Assembly: GCF_011075055.1 (NCBI RefSeq)
Contig: NC_058143.1
Location: 18,984,930-19,048,929 of the forward strand
DNA from: Mangifera indica
Lineage: Eukaryota > Streptophyta > Magnoliopsida > Sapindales > Anacardiaceae
Reading direction: 5' to 3'
Length of the DNA: 64,000 bases
Under the pieces are notes generated by a model. It was given only the letters and a program-made list of their open reading frames with translations. It searched no databases and was not told the DNA's origin. A program made the position numbers and the translations under genes. Shown here one piece after another: positions 20,904 to 30,510 of this stretch. Position 1 is the stretch's first letter. Each line of letters starts with the position of its first letter.

Positions 20904-21212
20904 CTAAAGCCACAAAGCACCGGCATCTTTGAGCTGTTTCTTCAAGGAGCCATTAAGCTGAAGGGTCATGACTGTGTTAGCGGAGCCTACAAATTTTCCC
21001 CCAATGAACACAGCTGGGACTGAAGGGTTGCACCCTAACCTCATGAGAGCCCACTCCATTTCCTTCCCTCGACTGTCCTCATCAAGTTCATAAATCGCAG
21101 GGCTTACCCCTTGATCGTAAAACAGTCTCTTGATTGCATGGCACATGCAGCAAGAGCTCTTGCTGAATATCACCACTGCCTTCTGTGATGCCAATTTTGC
21201 AATGCAATCCAT
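20904..21212 (-). CDS. CC-type (ROXY) glutaredoxin, CCMC active site, GRXS10-like
   Basis: Plant-specific class III glutaredoxin of 102 aa in one exon, the usual size for the family. The active site is CCMC (residues 21-24) after the IFSKSS strand; the conserved VPAVFIGG segment of the glutathione site and a C-terminal ALWL end are present. In Arabidopsis the ALWL tail recruits TOPLESS co-repressors and these proteins bind TGA-type bZIP factors in the nucleus, tuning nitrate, jasmonate and floral programmes. The N-terminus ([16 protein letters not shown]) resembles the GRXS10 branch more than GRXS2. A TATA-like run lies about 90-100 bases upstream, so the start fits. It is divergent from a second glutaredoxin 4 kb away. 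Confidence 0.93.
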   Translation of the reverse strand: MDCIAKLASQKAVVIFSKSSCCMCHAIKRLFYDQGVSPAIYELDEDSRGKEMEWALMRLGCNPSVPAVFIGGKFVGSANTVMTLQLNGSLKKQLKDAGALWL

Positions 21213-21299
21213 TGCAACAATATCAAGCTAGTAAAAAAAGGTACCCGCTAAAAGGCCCTGTGTGATTTGGTCCGTTGATGCAAATTGAGCATTGAAGAA

Positions 21300-21338
21300 G
21301 TTATATATATACAGGAATGGGATGCAACATCATGACGT
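21300..21338 (-). promoter_or_regulatory. TATA box and TGACGT element of the first glutaredoxin
   Basis: TATATATATA at about 21301-21311 lies some 90-100 bases before the glutaredoxin start at 21212. About 22 bases further upstream is TGACGT (21333-21338), the core recognised by TGA bZIP factors, the known partners of CC-type glutaredoxins. The position is what would be expected of a working upstream element, but binding is inferred only. Confidence 0.5.
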
Positions 21339-24300
21339 GGGCTAGGATATGACAGATTAGGTTAATTGTTTATTAAAAGGTGGTGGAAAGGTGAAGGTTC
21401 CTTTAGATATTTGGATTGATTCCCATGAAAACACCCTTAGTCTGATGTTGACATGTGTGGTTTTCTTCAAAAATCACACCAAGTTGTTCCCAGAATCTGA
21501 AAAACTATATATGGATAAGCCAAATATCGCCAAGGTCGGAAAGTGGATTTACCAAGAAAACAACGTTTGTGATTTCTTTCTTGACAAAATAGCTTAAGCT
21601 GTTTTCAAATTATATATGTAAATAAATTCCTAAGCTAATGTGGTTGAAGAATGTCAACTACTCGGTAGATCCAGACACACAGGGAAAATTGCATCACTTG
21701 TTCCTCAGGAGGTGATACGTATATGGGCTTTGAGTCTTCAAGAATAATATTTACAGATTGACAAAAGTCCAATTTAATGACAAACTTGTACAATATGAAA
21801 CTCTTAACTGTTAATTATCGTCTTTGTTATGATTGTAAGATTCACAGTAGTATTGAAGAATGATAACTGTAAGTTCATGAAAGAGCCATAGAACTGGGCT
21901 GAGTCTCAATTTCTTGTGTGGCAGCAAAATGGCGAACAATTTGCAATTAATTTACATTCTACACACAATTCACAGATTGTTCAAGTTGCAGAAACATCTA
22001 TCCTTCCATCGATTTTGTGCGAATAACGTATATTGCATAGTGTCTATAATCAAGCATAGACTCTAGCAGGCATCAAGTAATAATTATCTTTATTCAGATG
22101 TATATATTGCTCCATTGATGAGTGATGATTATCTTAAGGCCAACAAATTAGAGAGAATTTTTTTTTCCTCCTTTAATTTGGAGAATTTGGGTTGGACGTA
22201 TTCCTTGTGTTTTGTATATATCTAGAAAAGCAATATTAAAGCTACGGAGTATAATATGTGTTCCTCAGCCTTTCGTTTTCTAGCTATCTTTAAATGAGAA
22301 AGAGAATATAAAAGAGAGAGAGAGATCAGCTTCAGCTAGCCTGCAATTTGTACAGGACCAGTTCCTCATCAACTCTAAATCTTAATATGTGAAGCCAGGA
22401 TCCGTCCTCGGAACACGTAAACTTTCCCCCTTATCTTCTTGCCTATTTCTCTTTCAAAATTGTGTGCTCATGTTAAACATTTTTTATGTGCATGAATGAA
22501 TTCTATGTATGCCATATATCCGTATAGATTACATCCATCATAAAATCTATGCCACAAAATTCAAAACTTTCAAGAACATTGAACAAGATTAAAATGATAT
22601 ATGTGTGTGTGTGTGTGATATAATTTATATAGAGAGGGGGATTCGCCTCTGATAATCCACACTGCGTGCATGCAAATCTGATACGTAGTGGTGGGTATGT
22701 GCTATATTCAGTGAAGAGTATAAATCTAAACCCTAAAGTCTGGCTCTTGGCCTCCCAGTTGGGCCAATTATAATTTTCTGATAATATATACATATATATA
22801 TATATATGACCTGAAAGTTACGTATCAATGAAAAGTATAAATCTATATAAAATACGCATACTTTTGACGTTACAATCAACATACCCAAGATTCCAACTGG
22901 TGACGAAAAGCTAGAAAAGAAAGTGAATTAGCTTTTACGTTTATTGGATCATGCCGGAGATGGCATCTTTCTTAAGCTTTTTCTTTAAAAATAATAATAA
23001 TTGAATAAAAAATGAATGACTCAGAAAACAAAAAGTGCAAAATATATGAATTTCTTAATCGAACGCTTACTTCTTTTTTTTTTCTTTTATTGATGAAACA
23101 ATAGGATAATGCTTCTCTTTAGTTGATCACTAAGATAATATATTCTTATACAGGAGCCTTCTCAATAAATTCAATATTTTTCAGTGTTTATGCACCATCT
23201 AAACTAATCTGGGTGTTTCTGTAATACGTCAAAACTGAAATGCTTTGACGAATTCCATTAAAATTCTATGAAAAGATTTTAGAATTTTCTAATAAATTTG
23301 GAATTTTAAGAGAGATTTTGTAGTATTAATTTTTATAGGAATTATGTATTTTGATAAAAATATAAATAAACAGGTTTGTATTAATATTATATTTAAGCGC
23401 TAATTCAGTTCTCCTTAATGGCTATTAATTCTCACCAAACAGTGGAGTGGACAGTGTTAGATGTTGCCTTGTTCCATGTTAGTTGGAAAGAGGGTTATTG
23501 TTAGAGTATAGAAAGTCTCACACCCATGATGAGAGAGACCTAATAATATATAACAATGGTATTAGATTCAAATTTTAACTCGAAAGTTTACTAGAGTGAT
23601 TGGTTGATATGAAAGTTCACTCAGTATCTCGTTGCTCTTTCAAATTGTTATTTGTGAGAAACGTTGAACTGATGACCCCAAATCTCAATGTGTAAGATAG
23701 AAATTGTTGAATTTTTTTTGCAATAATAGAGAGTATGATTAATTGTGAAGAGTGTCAAATCAATAACCCGATATATGAGAGATAAGTTATGGGTTGTCCT
23801 ACATAGATCATTGGAAAAGGGACTAGTATTAGTTTAAGTACAAGGGAACGATTTCCCCCTTAATCTAGTTGTTAGGGTGAGAGACATCTTTCTCTTGGTA
23901 GAAAAATGAATGCTGAAAGTGAATTCGAAGTTGCTGGCTTAGTTTATAATATATAGTTGTGTAGACAATATTTCGTACAATTAAAATATAGAGAACTCTT
24001 AAAGAAGTAACTTAGTCTATTTTATTTTTAATTTTATATATAGCTTATTTTATATAATTTCATACAATTTCAGATCCAAAGTTCATGCGGAGACTTTAGA
24101 AAAAATTATAAATACATAAATTACAGGATAGATTTGAAGGTAAAACATCTAGAGTTTTAAATAGCTGATCAAGATTCCAAACTTAATATAAATTATATAC
24201 AGATCCGCTGACAAAAATATAAATGGAAAACTTTTTCAAGATCAGAAAAGAGAGAGGGAGAGCCGAAAGCCATATATAGAAGATATATATTATCTGTTGA

Positions 24301-25260
24301 AAACTGTATCAGATGGTTTTAAAGTTGAGTTTCTCTATTTTAAACAATGTAGAATTTAACTTCTTTCTTGGCTATCAGTTTCATTTCTTGAATAGGATGC
24401 GAATCTCATTGTGAGCTGTGACATGAACAGGTCCCAACTGGATAACCCATATGTCTCCAACTCAGCAGATGCCTCTAAGATAGCTATAGAAAGAAGAGAA
24501 AACGCACTTAAGTTGTCCAAGGTCAATAACACAAATTAAAGCAAAGAGTAATGATATATATGCTTAATTTTGTATATAAACAATGATGTATTATTATGTA
24601 ATTAGATAATTAAAAATTAAAAATAAAATATACTAAATCATATGATAATATATTATTATATGTAAACCTTATTATTTAGTATCAAGCAATATGCCTAACA
24701 TATGTAACCAACCCATTAATGTCTCTTAAATCTTAATATATGAACGGAACCAACCCTGGGTCCGAATGTTACTAATCGGATCCATCATAGGCTCCACATA
24801 TGATAAATTTCTAGAACGCACTAAAAGAGAAACTTGGGAACCAAAATAAAAGGTAGACCATATTCATATGTCTACATGCAATATAAGCCGTACAAAGCAC
24901 CAATCTCGAACTATTTCCGGATGCATAGATTCGTTCTTGAGCAACTTTATTTTCATCTTCAATCTTTTCAGCTAATGATCGATATAATGGAAACCGACCG
25001 AACCATCTAATGGAACATTCTCGCTATTTTTCTCTATCAAATCTGCCAGCCAATCCACATCTTCCCGCAACCTACAGAAATCCTATATAAAGAGTTGCAT
25101 GGCAGCTCAATCATCTCACAGCGAAAACTCATCAAGTGTTCAAGCAAAGCTTTCATATATATAAATTCATCAAAAGCTCGAATAGCTTTAAATTGCGCAA
25201 TCATCTTTTCTTTCACATTCTGTGAGTAGCGTTTGAAGTTTGAGTTTATTTCAAGGTGCG
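21339..25260. other. Spacer between the two divergent glutaredoxin genes
   Basis: This stretch of about 3.9 kb is AT-rich with TA and TG microsatellites (near 22600 and 22795), GA runs near 22314 and long stretches of low complexity. The segment at 23490-23800 has repeat-like sequence with an ATGGTATTAGAT word that resembles degraded LTR-flanking sequence. An open frame of 68 codons at 21391-21597 begins with ATG but matches nothing I know. CTATATAAAG at about 25083-25092 is a good TATA box for the glutaredoxin starting at 25261. Confidence 0.55.
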
Positions 25261-25569
25261 ATGGATAAGGTGACAAGAATGACATCTGAGAGGCCGCTGG
25301 TGATCTTCAGCAGGAGCACTTGCTGCATGTGCCACACCATCAAGACTCTCTTTAGTGATTTTGGGGTGAACCCCGCCGTCCATGAGCTGGATGAGATCCC
25401 GGCTGGACGTGAGATTGAGCAGGCTCTGTCGAGGCTAGGGTGCAGCCCTACAGTGCCAGCCGTGTTCATTGGTGGTGAGCTGGTGGGTGGAGCCAATCAG
25501 GTCATGAGTCTTCATCTTAATCGGACCTTGATACCAATGCTTAAACGAGTTGGAGCATTATGGGTTTGA
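25261..25569 (+). CDS. CC-type (ROXY) glutaredoxin, CCMC active site, GRXS2-like
   Basis: Class III plant glutaredoxin, 102 aa, intronless. The active site CCMC is at residues 21-24, followed by the family's conserved [32 protein letters not shown] core (Gly-rich glutathione site) and an ALWV terminus. The start at 25261 gives the standard family length; an in-frame upstream extension from 25240 is short and unconserved. A TATA box lies about 170 bases upstream. By position this is the counterpart of Arabidopsis At5g18600 (GRXS2). Compared with the minus-strand glutaredoxin 4 kb to the left, length and active site are the same but many surface residues differ, so the pair is an old duplication or two distinct subfamily members rather than a recent copy. 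Confidence 0.94.
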   Translation: MDKVTRMTSERPLVIFSRSTCCMCHTIKTLFSDFGVNPAVHELDEIPAGREIEQALSRLGCSPTVPAVFIGGELVGGANQVMSLHLNRTLIPMLKRVGALWV

Positions 25570-27243
25570 TTAATAGTATTAACCCAACATGCACACCACG
25601 CACTAATTATTAATCCTACCGAGTCTGCTGTATCTTGTGCGTTAACTTTTAGCCATGTAATATTATGTTTCTTATAATAAAATTGCAGAGTTTTCTGCGC
25701 TTAATCCACTGAAACTCCTATTTGTTTAAGGTTCCGTTCCTTCGTGTTGCTTATAGCTGGCCGTATGATATTATGTGGTAGGAAGGTCAATTACGTTGAT
25801 GACTGTTAAAAATATATTCTATAGAGATCAAAATTCATATTATACAAAATTAATTAGTTTGTGTTAAGATTAATTCACATATTTATATACTACTCACTTG
25901 ACTCAATTTTATTAGACGTGATATTCTCTTTCTTTTTATTTGAGTCTCTAATATTTTTGCTCAAGTATAATTATTATAGACTATTATATTCATTATTTGG
26001 CTCAATAGGTTTTTAGCTAGGTTTGTCGTTATTTGTCTTTAGGAACAAGTTAAACTGTTAGATTCACCGTTTTGTCCAAAATATATTTGACCTATAAGTA
26101 TAGAGATCGAAACTCATATTACACAAAACCGATTGACTAATATTAAAATCCAATATCACACTTATACACTATTTACTTTACTTAATTTTATTAGATATGA
26201 GACTCTTTTTTCTTTTTATTTGAGTCTCCAATATCCTCGCTTAAATGCAACCGTTATAGACTATTAAACCCACTATTCAACTCAATCAGTTTTTGGTTAG
26301 GTGTGTTGCCACTTAATATATTTTCGATATGGTATCAGAATATATGTCAAACAATGTGTCTAACAGTCTAAAGTGTTTATAAATACAAGTGACAATGCAT
26401 CCAACAAAAAATTAATTGAGCCCAACAATAAATCTAACAACCTATGATGGTTTCACTTGAACAGAGGTGTTAGAAACTCAAATAAAAAAAAGAAGATTCT
26501 CACATCCAATAAAATTGAGTAAAGTAAATGGTATATAAGTATATGAATTGAATTTTAACATAAACTAATTGATTTTGTATAATATAGATTTCGATTTCCA
26601 TACTAATTGCTCAATATATTTTCTATATTAACAACCTAACAAGTCCATGAGTTTAACCTGAAATTTTTATTGATTTATTCAGATTAATGTTACTCACGTG
26701 GTGCTGGGCGGTAAGGCCGAATGCCGATGTTGATGCACGGGCTCACCCACCTGCCATTTGCTAAATAGAAGATTGCTTGACTGCACCATTTATATTTAAT
26801 TATGGACCGCAGACTTTCTATACTTCCACACAATGTTTAGCTTAAAACACATTTCCACATAATGTTTGACATTCTGAATTTGGTTCGCGCGCTGCTACAT
26901 CTTCATGCAAGACAACATGGTGTATAATGGCTTCAAGGACACTCAACTTACCTGCGTTGGCAGGACTTACACAAAGCATGTGTGTAAACTTGCCATGTCC
27001 AATGATAACACATGCCTAAAATTTCCAGTTCATCACCTGTAAAATATCTCAAAGGGATAACACCTGTAAAATATCTCTAAGGGATATAACTTATGTAAAT
27101 CTAAGACCTATTGATGTGCAGTATCAATTTGGTGTGATAGTCACAATTCACATCATCTATCACCATCGTAAAGATTAATAACTCATATTAAAACAATTGA
27201 TATAAAAAAATAAAAAGCAAGCAAAGCTCCAATCTGTTTCATA
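25570..27243. other. 3' flank of the glutaredoxin and repeat-bearing spacer
   Basis: A polyadenylation-like AATAAAA occurs at about 25676 shortly after the glutaredoxin stop. The rest is AT-rich and contains copia-like LTR remnants (separate entry). No gene was found. Confidence 0.55.
25808..26640. mobile_element. Copia-like LTR remnants: two direct copies and one inverted copy
   Basis: A block at about 25808-26040 recurs at about 26080-26330 in the same direction and at about 26460-26640 in reverse. Shared words include ACTTTACTCAATTTTATT, CTTTTTATTTGAGTC and TTATAGACTATTA. The second copy ends with CGATATGGTATCAGAA, close to the initiator-tRNA-Met primer-binding site (TGGTATCAGAGC) that follows the 5' LTR of plant copia elements. 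The copies have diverged and no gag-pol frame lies nearby, so these are decayed fragments. Confidence 0.5.
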
Positions 27244-27252
27244 ATTCGCAAA

Positions 27253-27943
27253 GGCTAAAGGACTATATCCCACCCAAACTATGATGACTTCTCAAAGTTC
27301 CCCTAATTAACTTTGAAAAACCCATTTACCCACCTATGAGCCGTTAAACTTAATTGAATCCGTTGGTCATATCATTTTTTTCCCCAAACCATAAAAACTA
27401 ACACTTTTCCCCCAACCTAAGTTTTCAAAAACTACATTTTTTCCCTAGGGTTTCCAAACTTCAGATTCAATTTTTTCAACGACCACCAACGCTCTTCAAA
27501 CACCTACTCTCCCTCCCCGACGACACCTTCTTCCGACCGTGCGGCCTCTGATGCTCCTACGTGTCATCGTCGACGATGATGCCTAGGAGTGTCGGAGGCC
27601 GCACGGTCGAAAGGAGAGACCGTCGAGGAGGGAGCGTAGGTGCTTGAAGAGCACCGATCGTCGTCGAAAAAATTGGATCTGAATTTGGAAACCCTATGGG
27701 GGAATTGCAGTTGTTGAAAACTTGGATTGTGGGAAAAGTGTTAATTTTTAGGGTTTAGGGGTAAAAATTAAATTAAATTAAAGTTTATTTTTAATATTAT
27801 AGATGAAATAATGATTTTATGTCTTAATCCGTTAATCTGTCATTTTTTTTAATAGTTCATAGATAGATATACAGATTTTTCAAAGTTAACGGATAAAAAT
27901 TTATAAAAAAAGCATACCTTGGGTGGCAATTGGTCCATTGGCC
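27253..27943. mobile_element. Mutator-like foldback MITE, copy 1 (691 bp)
   Basis: The two ends are inverted repeats: the left begins GGCTAAAGGACTATATCCC and the reverse complement of the right end begins GGCCAATGGACCAATTGCC, both followed by an ACCCAA word, and pairing continues inward over tens of bases. Flanking 9-bp sequences ATTCGCAAA (27244-27252) and ATTCACAAA (27944-27952) differ at one base and fit a Mutator-type target duplication. The centre (about 27520-27620) is a GC-rich palindrome around CATCGTCGACGATG. No transposase frame is present, so the element is nonautonomous. It belongs to the same family as the element at 28737-29697. Confidence 0.7.
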
Positions 27944-28736
27944 ATTCACAAAAATGATTAAGCTTCATTGGTAACCTCCACAAATCTAAACACGAAAAGA
28001 ACTTCAATCAATCAAAATGAGACAAAAGACAGGGTTGTCAAAAACAAAGGACACGACAAATAAAGCACACTAGTGTTTTGGTGAGGATAGAGGCTTCAAG
28101 GCCCATGAGAACCATAATGGTTTTATGGCAATAATAATATAATAGTCATCAAGGTTTACTAGACATATGATAAAGATGTGAGAGATGATGAGCATGGGAG
28201 AGAGAGAGTGGCTTGCAAGGTTGAAATGTACGGGGTGAATTATTTGGGTAAGGGGGTGGTAGCTCAATAGTAACATTACGGATAATACAAAATAAGGGTG
28301 TATTAATGCAAATTTAAAAGCCATAAGTGGCATGGAGTTTTTTTTTTAATTTAGGGTGATATAATAATGTAAAAAAATATTAAAATATAATAATACAATA
28401 ATTTAATTTTTGGTAATATTTGATATTTTCTATTTAAAATATGTTGAAATAATAAATTCTTTATTTATGTATAATATTCAAATCTATAATTATTATATTA
28501 AATAAATAATTTTTCTTTAAATATTTTAATATAATATTAATTTTATTAATCCTTAAAATCATCAATAAATTCATATAATTTAAATTTGAAAAAACTCATT
28601 TGTTCACCTGTTATACACAAATGTCTAAAATTGAGTAGAAACACCCACACGTAAATTAATAGTTTAATTTTAAAACGTTGTAAATAGGTTTTGAACTTAA
28701 GTGGTTTGGCTGTCCCAGTTTTGTCACTCAAAGATA
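27944..28736. other. AT-rich spacer between the two foldback MITEs
   Basis: No gene is seen in these 0.8 kb. The stretch at 28330-28560 is almost pure A/T. Open frames here have no family signature. Confidence 0.6.
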
Positions 28737-29697
28737 GGGCAAAGGATATTTCCCACCCATGTTTTAGCCATTTCTCAATCACATACTCACATCAGATGAA
28801 AAACCCAATTATCCATCCAAAATTTAAGTTGTTTATTTCTACCCACATTTTTTCAGTAAGATTAAGGGGCAAATTAGTAATTTCATCAATAATATTAAAT
28901 AATTAAAATTTTATCTCATTTTTTCCTTTTTAATTTGAAAAACTAATATTTGTCTTCTTGAATTAAGTTTTAAAAAATTCACTTTTTCCCCCTGAAATAC
29001 AACAACTTTTTCTGACGATGGTTGAGAAGATTTCGTCCAGAAGTCGACCACCCCTGGACGACGATCGTCGTCCAAGAAGGACGACATCTTCCAGATCTGG
29101 ATGACGAGCATCGTCGTCCAGATCTTTGGAGGAAGAATCATCATCCAGATCTTTGGAGGAAGAATCGTCATCCAGATCTGGATGACGCTTCTTCGTCCAG
29201 ATCCGAACGAAGAATCGTCGTCTAGGACGACGAAGCATCGTCTTCCGGACCAAGAATCGTCGTCCAAGACGACGAAGCATTGTCCAGATGAATGACGAAG
29301 CGTCGTTCAGTCTGGACGATGTTTCATCGTCTATTCTGGACGACGACCATCATCGTCCAGTGAAGCTCAACGAGCGTCGTCCATTCGTCACTCTCCCTCC
29401 AGCCACGTTGTCGTCGATGGCCAGAGGGAAAGTGAAAAAAAAATTAGGGATTTAGGGAGGTGAAAGTCACTTTTCAAAGTTCAGGGATAGGGGTAAAATT
29501 AGTTTTTAAAATCGGAGGGGCAAAAGGCGATAAAATCATTTAACTGGAATATAAACAGTAAAATGATGGTTTTACCCCTCTATTTAACCTAGAATTTAAC
29601 AGTAGTTTAGAGATGAATGAATGTTTGGATTTTTTATTTGATGTGGGTATGTATTTGAGATAGCGCTAAGACATAGGTGGGAAATAGTCCTTCTCCC
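28737..29697. mobile_element. Mutator-like foldback MITE, copy 2 (961 bp)
   Basis: Left terminus GGGCAAAGGATATTTCCC and right terminus (reverse complement) GGGAGAAGGACTATTTCCC are followed by matching words on both arms (ATGTxTTAGC, ACATACxCACATCA), giving inverted repeats of roughly 80 bp or more. A perfect 10-bp repeat CTCAAAGATA flanks the element at 28727-28736 and 29698-29707. The interior (about 29020-29390) is a tandem array of CGTCGTCCAG-like units. Several open frames with DLDDDSSSK-type repeats read through this array on both strands; they are products of the repeat, not genes. No transposase is encoded. Confidence 0.75.
29020..29390. repeat. Degenerate GTCCAG/CGTCGTCC tandem array inside the MITE
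   Basis: The words CGTCGTCCAG, ATCTTTGGAGGAAGAATC and GATCTGGATGACG recur many times in both orientations, so the segment can fold on itself repeatedly. It forms the GC-rich core of the foldback element at 28737-29697. Confidence 0.7.
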
Positions 29698-29707
29698 CTC
29701 AAAGATA

Positions 29708-30510
29708 CGTTATGGGTTAGTGGTACTTCTCTTAACCGTGGTAATTATTTTGGTAGCAACCAGTCCTACCCTAGCAGTGAGTTAAATACAATTTCACTCT
29801 GGCGTACAAATGTCGTCAGCTTTTGATTTCACCCGTGTAAAAGAGATTCGACAACATGCAGGAATCAATTCCCAAGGCCCAGAACCCGCCAAGCCAAGCA
29901 AGGGACAGGGGCCCTGCCCCACACTGACCGCACACAATTAATGCCTCGACTATCTAAATATAAAACTACACTACAAAACCTGGCCTCACTTAACGGTCAT
30001 TTCGTTTCACAAATATGGTATCATGTGCCTCTCTTCACTTACCCGCGTATAATAGAACCGTCCACCATGTCTCTTTCTGTTTACAGCTAACATCATCGCG
30101 ACCACGCTAACCTACGCCTCCTCTATCTCAGCACACGCAACGACTAGTACTAGTGAGCAGTAGCACTCTACAGTCTCTCCATCAATCAGTCAACAATAAA
30201 CAAAAATAAAAAATAAAATAAGAAAAGAAACTTCTATTTTTTTCCTTCACTTTCTCTACAACCAAACAGAGGTTGATTGTACTGTCAGAGCTTTTGATAG
30301 CGGAGTTACTACTAGGTACATTAGTAGTAAAAACGGAATCATCATCATCCTTCTTCTTTCTGTTTATTTCACTGCTCTGAAACTAGTAGATAAGTTTTTT
30401 TTTCTATTATTTTATTTTTTGTGGTGATAGACTGATAATGCGGCTTCATTTTTGAAAGTTAGGGTTTGTCTCGTGAACTTGTAGTTGTTGTAGAGGCTAT
30501 ACTTTACAAA
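29708..30510 (+). promoter_or_regulatory. Promoter and 5' UTR region of the kelch gene
   Basis: This 0.8-kb region lies upstream of the start at 30511. It includes CT-rich stretches (about 30160-30260 and 30345-30420) typical of plant promoters and leaders. No transposon termini or coding exons were seen, and the transcription start cannot be fixed. Confidence 0.45.

Noticed and set aside
21391..21597. 68-codon ATG frame between the glutaredoxins
   Set aside because: No known motif and no support from neighbouring exons or a convincing promoter.
23490..23800. Possible LTR remnant
   Set aside because: Only isolated words look LTR-like; no second copy or borders were found within the window.
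28911..29295. Several Asp/Ser/Arg-rich frames on both strands
   Set aside because: They read through the tandem array inside the foldback MITE and reflect the repeat unit, not a gene.
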